From: Siphonodentalium dalli
Taxonomy: Eukaryota > Mollusca > Scaphopoda > Gadilida > Siphonodentaliidae
Direction: 5' to 3'
Assembly (NCBI GenBank): GCA_032622095.1
Contig: CP136064.1
Span: 2,480,001-2,544,000, forward strand
Length of the DNA stretch: 64,000 bases
In this document: one piece after another, positions 22,022-33,574 of the stretch
Position numbering within the stretch: the first letter of the stretch is position 1
How the letters are laid out: each line of letters begins with the position of its first letter
The notes under the pieces: model-generated
The model's input: only the letters and a program-made list of their open reading frames with translations
Database searches by the model: none
Told to the model about the DNA's origin: nothing
Made by a program: the position numbers and the translations under genes

Positions 22022-23710
22022 TCTATATATATAAAACCCGTCGTCTGTGTGTGTGTTTGTGTATCTGTGTGTGTGTAACTCGGTCATGCTTTTGGCGCGT
22101 TTATAACTTTTCAACCATGCGTCCAATGTGGCCCAAATTTGTACCACGACATATAGTGTGCCATAAAAGGTGACTCACCAAATTTCACGCCGATTGGTAA
22201 AAGCAAACCTGAGATCTAGCATGGTCCCCAAATGCAGCATTTGCACTCAAGTAGACACTATTTCTTATGACGTTTGTCCAAATGACGTCATTGAAGTCGA
22301 ACGCAAACCAACACTTGCTTTGCTATTGTAGGCGACACTTCCATGCGCTTTACCAAAGCGTTGTTGGAAATAGGCGCTAAATTGATGTGTCAGTTCAGGT
22401 TCAGTGTGAATTTAGGTAACGAATGTTGATTTTGTTGCGGAAGTGCATGTATAGCGGGGTGTAGATTCAAGACTCGAACGTTCTATCGTCGTTGGGAATT
22501 GGTGCTAATATGGTATTTTAATTTGCCAGTTGGGTTTGAACATAAGTAAAGAATGCTGTCTTTGATATGAAAGTTGTGCATTGAGTGTGGAATCGAAGGA
22601 GTACCGGTATACACGGAAGATGGCGAATGGACACAGTCTGACCTCCCGCCAGTGGGTACCGTGAACTCAGTAAATTCGCCGGAACTCAGTTGGAAAAAGC
22701 ACATTCCCGGGACAGGCCTAATAATAGGCCCTACAGTGTAAACAATACTGCCGACGCTAATTAATGCTCTTTTAATCTTTCGGTTGAGTGCAAATCTGAT
22801 ACAAGAATAATTGTTTAAAAGATCACAGTTTTAAATTCATATAATGAATTTAAACTCACAAAGGGGCTGCAGACCCCTCCCCCGCTCAATAAAGGTTCCG
22901 AATTGAGCCTGTTTCAATTAGTATAGATTAAGTAAAATATCTTGATTGTTGCGTTCCATATATGTGCATGCATATACGTGGGTTGGGGAGATGATGGTGG
23001 GGGCAAAAATACAGTTTTATTGAAATAAAGTGTTCATACAAATGGGCCACGCAGTGCAGGGCGTGTGATCAATAGGCTGCATGTTGAATACAGGGTCTGT
23101 TTAAAATGTGCTGCAAGCTCCCTATATACATGTGCGCGAAACTCACGCAGTTTAAGATCATATAATGTGCGCTAAGTGCAGAAAGGGGCTGTACATAGGC
23201 CCCCTCTAAATAAAGATTCCGAATTGAGCCTGTTTCAGTTAGCATAGATAAAGTAAAATATTTTGATTGTTGCGTTCCATATGTGCATGCATATACATGG
23301 GTTGGGGAGATGGGGTGTGGGTAAAAATACAGTTTTATTGAAATAAAGTGTTCATACAAACGGGCCACGCAGTGCAGGCGTGTGATCATTAGGAGGCATG
23401 CTGAATACAGGTTCCAAAGGGGGTTCGTTCAAAATGTTCAGCAAGCTCCCGAATGTAGGCTCCTGAATTGAGTATGTTTCAGTTGGTGCATAGTATTTAA
23501 ATAATATACTGATTTTGTTTCGTTCAATATGTGCATGCGCATATGTGGACTGGGTGTGTAGAAATACAGTTTTAGTGAAATAAAGTGTTTTAACACGCAT
23601 CCAGTAACAAAAAGAGAAGCATGACCATTCCATGTGTCCATGAACGCGTACACTAGAAAATAACAAAGAAAATTTATATACCCGTCATTTTGTGACGGGC
23701 AACCCCCTAG
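22022..23710 (+). mobile_element. Non-autonomous Helitron-like element
   Basis: Begins TCTATATATATAAAACCCG after an A, and ends with the hairpin CCCGTCATTTTGTGACGGG followed by CAACCCCCTAG before T, matching the Helitron 3' form (stem-loop then CTRR, insertion between A and T). The 5' region has a GTCTGTGTGTGTG tract. The interior includes three diverged tandem units of about 320-230 bp (22862, 23170, 23400) sharing AATAAAGGTTCCGAATTGAG and TTCCATATATGTGCATGCAT. No Rep/helicase frame is present. Confidence 0.75.
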
Positions 23711-23879
23711 TTTATATTATATTCACTGATATTACAGTTATAATTAAAATCTATTTTATGTTGAAATTCAACATACTTAATTATATTCTGTGGATGGTGA
23801 GGTAGCATTGCGTGAACAGGCATCGATCAGCTGATGGCTTCAAAAAGGATGCATCGATTGAAGACGATTGTGAGATCAT

Positions 23880-24495
23880 ATGGCAGAAAACGACTCGTTT
23901 ACATATCAACATTAACATCCATGATAAATTTCATGATGATTCAAAGGCAGGATCTGTAGCCTGTGCCAAAGGATTTAGTCATGCAAATTAAAATCCAAGA
24001 TGGCTCCTGGCAGCCATAAAACATGTCCGATTTACCCCAAACTGACTCGTTCCCATCTACATGTCAATATTAACATCCACGACAAACTTCATGATGATGG
24101 ACCTGTAGCCTGCGTGACCCCAAAATGACTCAAATGTTCCCATCTGCATGCCAATTTTAACAACCACGACAAATTTCATCATGATCAGATGGACACTGCG
24201 ACCTGTAGCCATGCTAATGAATTGAATTGAATTTTTAAATGGCAACGGCCCTGTTTTTATGCTGAATGACCCCAAAATGGCTCGTTCCCGTCAATGTCAA
24301 CAGCCACAACAAATTTCATGATGATCCGACCGAAATTACTGCAGCCCGTGCCAAAGGATTTAGTCATGCACAGAGTATAATCCAAGATGGCGGCCATGTT
24401 TTATGGCCAGATGACGCCAAAATGACTCGTGCTAATGGAAATTGCTGATGGATGTCTCCACGCACACATGGATGATGGCCATGGCAATAGCTAAT
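23880..24495. mobile_element. Minisatellite element, partial copy D
   Basis: Diverged units of the 164-bp repeat (CAAGATGGCTCCTGGCAGCC, ACGACTCGTTTACATATC and others), ending GCCATGGCAATAGCTAATAA. The last unit has CAAGATGGCGGCCATG. It abuts the end of the RhoGAP exon, so it lies in or beside that gene's downstream intron. Confidence 0.7.
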
Positions 24496-24513
24496 AAGGA
24501 ATATACTACTCAC

Positions 24514-24955
24514 TGGAGATGGACGAGCTGCGTCTGCGTTTCTTCGGCGTAACGCAAACATTAAAGGCCTCAAACGTTTTGACTTCTTCTAATAATCCTG
24601 CTGAAACAACCCCAATCTTGTCACAATCCACTATCAACGATGTAATAAATTGAATGTCCCTATCCGTATGTTTAAAATCTGGGTCTTGAATGAGACAAGG
24701 AGCCATTACCACAGCCAAACTGCGGTATGACATTCCATTATTTTCATAATTGTTGCCTACTCTCTTCAATAATGACATTAGAAATTTTAATGTCGCCAAA
24801 TGATTGTAGGTGAAAAGTAAAGTTAAAAGCATAGGTTTCTCATGTGAGGAGAAACAGAGTCTCCTCGCTTTTGTTAGGATTTGCTTCAGGAGATTCGCTG
24901 CATCGTGAACAGATGTCCCAAACGGCAATTGCCTGCCTCCGGCTATGATTTCTTT
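24514..24955 (-). CDS. RhoGAP-domain exon, ARHGAP11-like (internal exon, partial gene)
   Basis: The minus-strand exon starts after a clean acceptor (TTTTTTTTTACAG, AG at 24957-24956), in phase 0, and runs 147 codons plus one base to a strong donor GTGAGT at 24513. If unspliced, a TAG follows within two codons. It encodes the C-terminal part of a RhoGAP domain: AANLLKQ, then MLLTLLFTYNHLATLKFLMS, NNGMSYRSLAVVMAPCLI and FITSLIVDCDKIG. A basic Ser-rich stretch (TPKKRRRSSSIS) follows. RhoGAPs stimulate GTP hydrolysis by Rho-family GTPases in the cytosol. The domain order and the KKRRRSSS tail resemble ARHGAP11A. The arginine-finger exon is not in this piece. The usual L-P-x-P segment after LLKQ appears deleted, and the usual Asn after Ala-Pro is Cys, so the protein may be divergent or inactive. 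Confidence 0.75.
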
Positions 24956-25037
24956 CTGTAAAAAAAAATTAAACAAATAAATAACAAAGACATACATAAA
25001 TTAACCCGATGATCCATATGAAGTGATGAGCGGATCA

Positions 25038-25121
25038 GAGATGTGGTCTGTAGGATGTGTCAAAGGATTTAGTGATGCAAAGAGTAAAATCCAAGATGGC
25101 CACCAGTGGCCATGTTTTTTC
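25038..25121. repeat. Fragment of the 164-bp minisatellite unit
   Basis: CAAAGGATTTAGTGATGCAA, then AAATCCAAGATGGCCACCAG and GGCCATGTTTTTT. A short hairpin (CACCCACTGA / TCAGTGGGTG) follows at 25121-25160. Confidence 0.75.
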
Positions 25122-25317
25122 ACCCACTGACTGACACGGCACAGCCGCCTTCAGTGGGTGTACTATAATCGTAGGACTCGATGTGTTTCTGCTGAACTGA
25201 ACTAGTGCCCATGGGTTTCTGATGAGCTGCACTGACGTTTGATCGCAAAATAAAATTAATATCATTATCAAAGCACACGCCTGGATAACACCGCCAAACA
25301 GTTTCATATTATGATGT

Positions 25318-25518
25318 TCAGCTCATACTGTCAATAAAATTATAGTTATAACTGTTAAAACTAAAAGGTACTGCTAAAGTATTTCTGCCAACTGGGTAAC
25401 TAGATTCAGGTTGAGCTGAAACTTGAGAAATTTTTAATTTCAACCAATTGAAATGCCGTTGAAACACGAAGGGTTGGGGAGCAACGCAAATGACGTCATC
25501 ATAAACAAGGCACCTCAA
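25318..25518 (-). CDS. Possible upstream exon of the RhoGAP gene, tentative
   Basis: A minus-strand frame of 66 codons is preceded by acceptor-like TTATCATTGCAG. The phrase GRNTLAVPFSFNSYNY loosely resembles the G-x-x-x-F-G-V-P-F segment just before the RhoGAP domain in ARHGAP11-type proteins, and RHFNWLKLKI might match the preceding helix. The match is weak and the frame ends in a stop rather than an obvious donor. Order and strand are right for an upstream exon of the 24514-24955 gene, but no arginine-finger exon lies between. Confidence 0.2.
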   Translation of the reverse strand: MRCLVYDDVICVAPQPFVFQRHFNWLKLKISQVSAQPESSYPVGRNTLAVPFSFNSYNYNFIDSMS

Positions 25519-26377
25519 ATCGTACGGTCACTGCAATGATAATTGAAGCGAAGGCAATGGGAATTTAAATTCATTCATTTCGACTGTTTCTGCGTCCTAA
25601 TCTATGAAACTTTGTGGGATATCTTACAAACCGACACAATACCGTCTTGGTTTGATAAGAGTCATGTTTATTCCGGAGTATGCACATGCAGTCCATGAGT
25701 CTCATGAAAATTAAATGGGCTCTGTACTAGTAACATCTGGGCTCCTGGGACCCATTACTATTGACAAATGCAACACAAATGAAAAATACATGGTAACTTT
25801 CCTCAAACATAGATTATGACCTGATAGGCCATGGGCCGAACCCCAAAAAGTGCTCTAGAAAATGAGTTTTTTTGTAACAGATAGGCAACTACAAAGTTTT
25901 TATTTTTTAATGTGTAGATAACCATCAACTTCCAAAATGATGAATGTTCAGACCTAGAAAGTTGCACATTGTTTCAGAAATGAGTGTTTTGTGGCACATT
26001 TTTCAGTGATTTCTCTATAAAATTTTGATATTTTCCTATGTAAATAATTTCATGCGTTAAAGTGTAATTTTCATGCCCAATGCGACCACTAATTAATAGA
26101 GATTCGATACCATCAATAAAACACCCATCGATTGAGAATTCGAGCATTATGACGACATTTAAAAATAAAAATATTCAACGATATGACAATAGTGTTAGAA
26201 TCAGTGTAAATGTATATGTAGGCATGGCCATAGCATGTTTTTTTAAATATTGCTGAGTGCAAACCATAAATTTCACTAGAATATAGTTACTGCATGTACA
26301 TCACACACCTAAAGTGACTGACACACATACATGTACATGCAGGGTGCACAATATTTGATATGTAAAGTATACATATC
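25519..26377. other. No gene recognised
   Basis: AT-rich, unique-looking sequence with no repeat or coding frame that I can support. Confidence 0.45.
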
Positions 26378-26902
26378 TCATATATATTTTGAAGACCTCT
26401 GTTTGTCTGTCTGTCTGTCTGTCTGCATTTATAAAAATCTACGATTCTCGACCGATCGGGACGAAACTTGGTACGTGTGTGTAGTTTGACCAGACGGTCG
26501 CCGTTGTCGTATTGGCGACCCCATGTGATGCCCGTGCAGCGCTGCGCAACAATATCTCGGAAACGGGTGGAGCTATCGACTTGAAATTTGCTATGTGAAT
26601 GTATCTTGCCCCGGATACGAATTTTATTGGGTCGCCGAGCCCGTGCGCTGTCAGCTTCGCGGATGCGCAGACCAGATCTCGGAAACGGGTGGAGCTATCG
26701 ACTTGAAATTTGGTATGTGTATCTTGCCCCGGATACAAATTTTATCAGGTCGCCGAGCCCGTGCGCTGTCAGCTTCGTGGATGCGCAGACCAGATCTCGG
26801 AAACGGGTGGAGCTATCGACTTGAAATTTGGTTTTTGAATGGCTATCGACTTGAGAAATTTGGTTTTTGAATAGCGCGGACAACGTCGGGCTCATCGGCT
26901 AG
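26378..26902 (+). mobile_element. Helitron-like element with 121-bp tandem units
   Basis: Starts TCATATATATTTTGAAGACC with (GTCT)n and ends CGTCGGGCTCATCGGCTAG before T. The interior holds three near-identical units of about 121 bp containing ATCTCGGAAACGGGTGGAGC and GGGTCGCCGAGCCCGTGCGC. The frames on both strands are read-through of these units. A 3' stem-loop is not obvious here. Confidence 0.6.
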
Positions 26903-27275
26903 TCTATTATATATTTTTGGAAGATCTGTCTGTGTGTGTGTGTGTGTGTGTGTCTGTCTGTCTGTAATCGATGGACTCGTGCGACGTGACCTTGACAACG
27001 TGACCTTGACATCGGGTAATTTCAAGGTCAAACGCCCGAATATCACGGGATTTCGATGAAAATTAGTGTCTAGGGATACTTTCGTATGGGGAGTCTCATA
27101 AGCCTATTCGTTTGGCCGTGCGACCAGACCTTGACCTTGAAATCGGGTCAATTCAAGGTAAAATCACCAATTTTGATGGGATTTTCACGAAATTTGATAA
27201 ATTTGATCGTGACCCCACTTGACATTGACCTTCAAAATGGACAATTCAAGATCAAAGCCCGGACGAAGTTAGTTA
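26903..27275 (+). mobile_element. Helitron-like element, 3'-truncated, abutting the previous one
   Basis: TCTATTATATATTTTTGGAA with a TGTGTG/TCTG tract begins at the very base after the preceding CTAG. The body repeats GACCTTGACATCGGGTAAT and GGTCAA phrases. It stops after GCCCGGACGAAGTTAGTTAG without a canonical end. Confidence 0.5.
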
Positions 27276-27335
27276 GTTTTGAACAGGACAATATTATAAA
27301 GTTATTATACTATGTTGTGTACAGTATGTGTTTTT

Positions 27336-27431
27336 CTTGTACGAGTCCAGGTTGTGGTGAAAAGTCATATTGGACGAAACACGCAGTGTCAAGTCCAATA
27401 TTACTTTTCACCACAACCTGGATGAGCACAA
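27336..27431. repeat. Short foldback with about 38-bp arms
   Basis: CTTGTACGAGTCCAGGTTGT, then GGTGAAAAGTCATATTGGAC, pairs with its complement ending GAGCACAAG. It lies immediately before minisatellite element B. Confidence 0.8.
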
Positions 27432-27432
27432 G

Positions 27433-28330
27433 AATGAAAGTGTCAATGATACTGTAGCTCAACTTAGGTAGGGGAATAATTTAATGGTTGACAGTAAATG
27501 GAGGAATAGGAAAGGTGCTACATGTAATTGAAATGTCTAACCTGTGCCAAAGGATTTAGTCATGCAAAGAGTGAAATCCAAGATGGCTGCTGGCGGCCAT
27601 ATTTTTTTGCCGAATGACCCCAAAAGGACTCGTTCCCATCTACATTCCAATTTCAACAGCGATGACAAATTTCATGATGATCAGACTAAAGGTACAACCT
27701 GTAGCCCGTGCTAAAGGATTTAGTCATACAAAGAGTAAAATCCAAGATGGCTGCTGGCGGCCATGTTTTTCGTCCGAATGACCCCCAAAATGACTCGTTC
27801 CCATCTACATTCCAATTTCAACAGCCATGACACATTTTATGATGATCAGACTAAAGGTAGAACCTGTAGCCTGTGCTAAAGATTTAGTCATACAAAGAGT
27901 AAAATCCAAGATGGCTGCTGGTGGCCATGTTTTTTGGCAGAATGAACCCAAAATGACTCGTTCCCATCTACATGTCATTATTAACATTCTTGACAAATTT
28001 TATGATGATCAGGCTAAAAGTATGACCTGTAGCCCGTGCTAAAGAATTTAGTCACACAAAGAGTAAAATCCAAGATGGCTGCTGGCGGCCATGTTTTTGG
28101 GCCGAATGACCCCAAAATGACTTGTTCCCATCTACATGCCAATATTAACATTCATGACAAAATTCATGACGATCAGACAAACAATTTCATAATGATCCAA
28201 CCAAAGGTACGACCAAATGTTGACATTAACATTTAGATCAGAATGATTAATTTTGGGGTCATTCGAAAAAAAAACATGGCCACCAGCGGCCATCTTGGAT
28301 TTCAAAATTCAATCCATTAGTTGAGCTATA
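27433..28330. mobile_element. TIR-bounded minisatellite element, copy B
   Basis: Left end AATGAAAGTGTCAATGATAC then TAGCTCAACTTAGG. CAAAGGATTTAGTCATGCAA-type phrases start at 27548, 27711, 27875 and 28039, giving a regular period of about 164 bp. The last unit (28243-28320) is inverted, and the element ends TTAGTTGAGCTA. Confidence 0.85.
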
Positions 28331-29837
28331 AAGTGATATTGCACACTTGGGAGTCCAATATGACATTCGGGAGTACAATATGACTTTTTCCCGGACCATC
28401 ACGTGGCGGCTTTTGCCCAATCGGAAATGGTGTTAGTTAAGGGATGGTTAATAATATAAGTTACAGGGCGAGCTGTTGCCGCATACGGTGCATCTACCAG
28501 TGTATGTTATCGTTTTGTGTTTTTTTGGCGATCACGGCAAAGTGGTAACTTCATAATCGACCAGGAGTTGATTGTATGTATTTGTTATCACCATCGGTAC
28601 TCAACACGATATATTTTATGTTTTAATCCCGACTTGTTGAAAACTGTATAATTTTGACGTATATGTTTTAGTATACGTCCGTTGATCGGCTTGTGAAAAA
28701 ATACATGCTTATGTTTGAAGCAAAGTAAAGTGCTGAATTTAATACTATTAATAGTACATAGGCAATTCGTGAATCTATCTGGCGTGTCACGTTTGTAGTT
28801 AATTATGTATAATATTGTATATTTTTGATGTACTAGTAAACAACATTATAATAAAAAGAAATCCAAAAATAAATAAAACACAAAAACACTTTTATTTTTT
28901 CACACCATACATCACAATCTTCCGTTTACCCAAAACATAAAATATTGGTATATGAATGTCTGTTCTATTTATCCAAAATAAATAAAAGATCCATAACAAA
29001 AAATATTGATATTGAAAGGGACACTGGCATGTTATTTGTGCTAACTTGTCTAACGAGCATGGCAACTAAAACATGACACACCATATACGCCATATGGTAT
29101 CGGTTCCATTAAGAGCGACATACCGGTATACCGGTTTAACCACGACATATCCATTTTAACCACACAATTTATTCGGTTCTCTTGCGTTTTAAATGCATCT
29201 TATAACCGCGGTTATGTTAAAACGGAATGCAGTTAAACTGGAGTGCCACTTCAGTTAGATGGGCCATTTACTTAGGGCATAACAGTAGATATTGTAGCCA
29301 TGCAATGATGCAATCTCTTATTCTTTTCAAAAGCGGTGCGACGGCCTGCGTGTAAATGATCAAAGAGATGTCTGAATATCACCTAATTGAATAATTGTGT
29401 AGGTCATTGTGTTGCCTCATTTAGCTGTTGTCGCGAATGTAGTAAATCAGTGGGCATATTTTCATGTACATTGTTCAGTTAAAAACTTGAGTTACCGCAA
29501 TTTACCTGGAATTTCTGCTCTGGTTTTGTTATTTAATAGCAATACCGATTACCGTACCGATACCGCGGTAAATCGATGGAAATATACCGATACCGAGCTT
29601 AAAATTTCAATACCACCCATCTCTACCGATAATGGTACAGAAAATATCAGAAATGATACCTGTATGTGGTACTAATACCTATAGGTCAATACAGTTTTAA
29701 GTGGGGGCTCAAAATTGAGAAAAAATTGGGGTTCAGGCCCTTAAAATTGGAATTTGGCCCCCTTTTATCAAAAATCGGTCAGCACAACTAAATTCCTCAA
29801 AGAAAAGTACTCTAGAATCAGTATCAAACAGAAAGTG
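28331..29837. other. No gene recognised
   Basis: AT-rich. TGCACACTTGGGAGTCCAAT and ATTCGGGAGTACAATATGAC form a short direct repeat near 28340. ACCGATACCG phrases cluster at 29540-29600 and ACCGGTATACCGG near 29120, like the interiors of the hAT-like elements, but no ends were found. Confidence 0.45.
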
Positions 29838-30094
29838 GTTGGATATTCCCTAAAGAGCCCAGTTGTGAGACCGACTATACCTGTTTCATCAAAAAACCTA
29901 TAAGTACAGGAAAACACTTTGTAGATTGAGCCCGATAAGCGCTCACTCTCTGCACATTGAAACTGGCAGACATACTTGTCCGAAAAAAAGAATGACATTA
30001 ATGACAGAATATGTAACATTTGTAATAGCATTGAAGATGAGGTCCACCTCATATTGTATTGTAAGAAGTTCAGCAAGAACAGTTATATTTGATG
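29838..30094 (+). pseudogene. LINE-type C-terminal fragment (frameshifted)
   Basis: One frame gives KYRKTLCRLSPISAHSLHIE then TGRHTCPKK; after a frame change it continues RICNICNSIEDEVHLILYC. This C-x-x-C ... E-D-E-x-H-x-x-x-x-C pattern after a [K/R]-L-x-x-S-x-H-x-L-x-I-E phrase is familiar from the C-terminus of metazoan LINE (jockey/RTE-like) proteins. The fragment is short, frameshifted and lacks the polymerase. Confidence 0.6.
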
Positions 30095-30143
30095 CTCTAA
30101 ATAGTTTTATTTACAGGAAAAACGAGAAACATAAGAAAATTCA

Positions 30144-30873
30144 GGGTATCTGCCCTTTTTTAGTGAATGAATTCAAGGACTGACCTTACAATTTTCAAGG
30201 AGTTTCCAGGAACCAACTGTTGAACATTACATGTGATACCACGTTTTCCACCATAATTTTTAGCATTTTGGGCTTTTTAGGCCTTTATGCGTAAATGCGT
30301 TACCATAATTTAATGGGAACATTTAAATAATACATCGGAAGTGGATGTGATTTTTTCGTTTCGTTTTTGTTAATTTGTACGTTTTGATGTAAAACACGGG
30401 TTTCTAATGTCGAATGTCTATATAATATACAAAATACCTCGATCCGATACAATAAAAATACACTAATTATGGTACCTGAGTTTGAAAAGCTCGGAACTAT
30501 TTTTTTTTGTCGTGTTCAATTTTATGATACTTCATAGGGGATCATATAATTGAAATAGACTCGAGAGAATTGGTATTGGCGGGAAATGGAGTTACGTTCC
30601 AACAACAATACCACGCTTCATTGGTGGGGGGGGGGGGTCACACAATTACAATTGACTCAAGAGAATTGCTGCCAGCGGAAAAACGCGTTCGGAAAAAAAC
30701 TATCTATATTTATTGACTCCTGATGAATCGATATACCTGGGTTTTAGGGCTACACGGGATTCCAGGGTTTTCAAGGGGTGGGCATTCAATTCAAGGGTTT
30801 CAAGGGCCCTGGAAAATTGATTTTCCAAATCAAGGAGTTTCAAGGAATTCAAGGAGTCGCGGATACCCTGAAA
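30144..30873. mobile_element. CAGGGTATC-ended MITE
   Basis: Left end CAGGGTATCTGCCC, right end complement of CAGGGTATCCGCGACTCC. TTCAAGGA / TCCTTGAA phrases recur next to both ends. No clear target duplication or transposase. Confidence 0.6.
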
Positions 30874-31091
30874 TTCTAAGTTGTAATGAGTATGATATAT
30901 GCACAGTTGTAACTAAGTTTCTAGATGTAATATTAAAGGACAAATATAAGTTCTGAAAGTGGTAATATACACAAGAATGTATTTACTGAGTATGTTGTTC
31001 ATTATCATTCCTACATAATTATATTTTTCCTGGTGCTGCTGACATGATTCATTCATCAGATTGCATCGTTCCATTTGACCCATCACTACCA

Positions 31092-32365
31092 TTAACTCTT
31101 TAACACTCAAATAGTTTTATAGCGTAACCCTCAATGACGTGATTTGACGTGGCTACCTATTCCTCAATGACGTGATTTGACGTGTTGGTTTGCATGATCT
31201 TGCATGGCAAGTTTTTCGTTTATATAAACGGTGTATATTCAGTTTTTTATGCTTTATTGTTATATGAATACTGTGACATAACTGTTCAGACCAACACCTT
31301 GTCGATTTATGGTCAAGTAGCGGGTTTATATCGCTATTATTTAAAGTGCAGTTTAATATGGAATAATCCATTTCAATCCCGGCTGGGGTGCAAATAATTA
31401 TTCCATTTTCAATGACATACCGATACCCAGGTATTACAACATACTGGTATCAGTAGTGAAATTGTCTTCTAATGTTTCCAAATCCGCCTGAACAAACCAA
31501 AGATCTATTTCTTGTTGCCATTTTCTGAATAATTATATCGTTTGAACCAACTTTGCGATTCTAATTCAACTTCGGTCGAGTTAAAACCACGTGTGTGTGT
31601 TGTGTTGCAAACCGGAAGAGTGGATCAATCGGGAGGTTATTGGAAGAGCCTGTATAATTGATGAAAGAGCCGGACCAATCAAGTGACGGCAGAATCAAGC
31701 CTCACCCAAATAAGGAAGTTGGATTTATTTTTATTTTTTATTGATGTTGGGAATCGTAGGGATTATTCATATTTAAGAGACGAGTAATACCATCGCACCA
31801 GATAAATAAACAACGTGTTTTGCGAAAGCGACAAACTGAAAATGACGCATCCAACAATCACGTCATAAAATGTTATGATTTACTCGATATTAAAGCTAGA
31901 TTTTTCCAGTTTTCTCCGCAAAAGTTTAAATTATAATCGGAGATGGGATGTGTATTCCCTTCATCACAAGGATTTCCCCCTAAACGAACCGTCTGTTCAA
32001 CTTTTTCTGGTGACTTTCTCAACTTTTCCGAGGAAGTTTGGCATAAATAAAAATGAAATTGTATCCATTCCTGTATGATTTAGACCGACCAGTTCCGTTG
32101 TATAGGCGTGATTCTCACAATGACAATTTAGCTGGTAATAAGTTGTAGAATAACGGATACAATTTGCATTGAAATGTAACTTTCGGTGGTGTTCAAGAAA
32201 TTCGCGGTAACAACATGTCTAATAAAATTATCAATAAGCGCAATAAATTCGCTGCTAATTACGCCCTGTTGTCTACCTTGACGTTACATTTGAGGGCTGT
32301 CCCGGGCAACGTCACAGGTACCCGCTAGACACGTCAAATCACGTCATTGAGGGTTAAAGAGTTAA
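31092..32365. mobile_element. TTAA-flanked (piggyBac-like) element, 1.27 kb
   Basis: TTAA at 31092-31095 and 32362-32365 flanks inverted ends CTCTTTAACACTCAA and TTGAGGGTTAAAGAG (14 of 15 match). The subterminal CAATGACGTGATTTGACGTG occurs twice in the left part (31132 and 31164) and once inverted at the right (about 32335). There is no transposase frame; the 67-codon frame at 31875 is not recognised. Confidence 0.85.
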
Positions 32366-33162
32366 ACCAGATCATATACCAACTTCATTAGCATCATCAT
32401 TTTGAGGAAAGAACATTTCCCCTCTCACTTTCCTTTTAATGACTATTGAACTGAAATTTAGTACAAAATAATATTCAATTAATGAATTTAATTTAACCAT
32501 TTCCTTTCATTAACTATTTAACTGAAATCCAGTGCAAAAATATTCAATCATTAACCCTTTGAACCCTGGCTCCCTACAGAGAACTGTACCCTGACCCGGG
32601 GCCCCCGGGGTATTTTAACCTATTGTAGACACGTGTTTATGCGCATGCCGTTGGTTATGTTCAAGTAGCTCCGCGGCTCTGAAACTTGATGTTTATGTTC
32701 CCCATGGACCACTGAGTATTTTAAAATCGGGATACTTTGCCACATGATCACTCCCTAGTAACGGAATTGAAGGTTAAATGCAATTACAACATTTATAGTC
32801 GTAAATAAGAGCTAGGAAATGGTGTTTTCGATTCAGTGAGCGCCTTATTGTGAAATGTTAGACATATTTAGCCAGAAGAGTGAATCTAGTGCACATACTT
32901 TGTGTGTAATTATATGGAGTTTCTTCTCCGTCGTTTCAAATACTCAAACGCAACCTAATCTACGTTGAACGCATGTGCTCATATATAGGCTCAAATATAC
33001 ATGCGCATATATATGGACCATATATATTTAAGTACCGGACCGGTATGTCACATCTGCACATGTGCTACCTGTACTATAGCGTGTTGTGAAACGTGTCACA
33101 TATTATTTCAGCGAGACAGTCTATTCCAGTCCCAATATACATGTACATTATCTATACTATAT
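32366..33162. other. No gene; possible TTAA-ended fragment
   Basis: TTAACCCTTTGAACCCTGG at 32552 and GAATTGAAGGTTAA near 32764 could bound another TTAA element, but the ends match poorly. CCCGGGGCCCCCGGGG at about 32595 is a GC palindrome. Confidence 0.35.
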
Positions 33163-33175
33163 ATTTTGAGACTTC

Positions 33176-33216
<41 letters not shown>

Positions 33217-33320
33217 ATAGAATCCAAAACGACTGGTCCGATCGAGCTCAAACTTCGTATATAAGGGTAAAAAGCCACGGGGGTCGTCCGCGTAGCATTT
33301 TGGAGACGCTCAGAGCACTA
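33163..33320 (+). mobile_element. Helitron-like 5' fragment with (TG)n
   Basis: CTATACTATATATTTTGAGA, then a 30-bp (GT)n at 33181-33210, then GACTGGTCCGATCGAGCTCA. This is the same opening as the elements at 26378 and 36642, without an identified 3' end. Confidence 0.5.
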
Positions 33321-33574
33321 TTACTCCACTCCCAATCATTTTATTGATCCGTAAACACGGAAGGGGTTAATCCAAGAAGAGTAACTCTACATCTGTATAT
33401 GTATATTTTTTATAGCACAAAGATGCCTTAAAGCGCCAAATAATTCACCACCTGCGTGTATTCAAGAATATGAATCACACCAAAATTAAGCGAATTGTAT
33501 ATGGAATGTGTATGTATAAGCTGCGATGTGTATATCATTCCCAGAATCCTACTATATCATGACATTCTATTACC

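Noticed and set aside
25035-25307. Minus-strand 90-codon frame between the two RhoGAP candidate exons, considered as the arginine-finger exon
   Set aside because: The second half is a minisatellite fragment and the first half lacks the G-x-x-R-x-S-G pattern expected there.
26439-26895. Overlapping frames on both strands with repeated peptides
   Set aside because: Read-through of 121-bp tandem units in a Helitron-like element.
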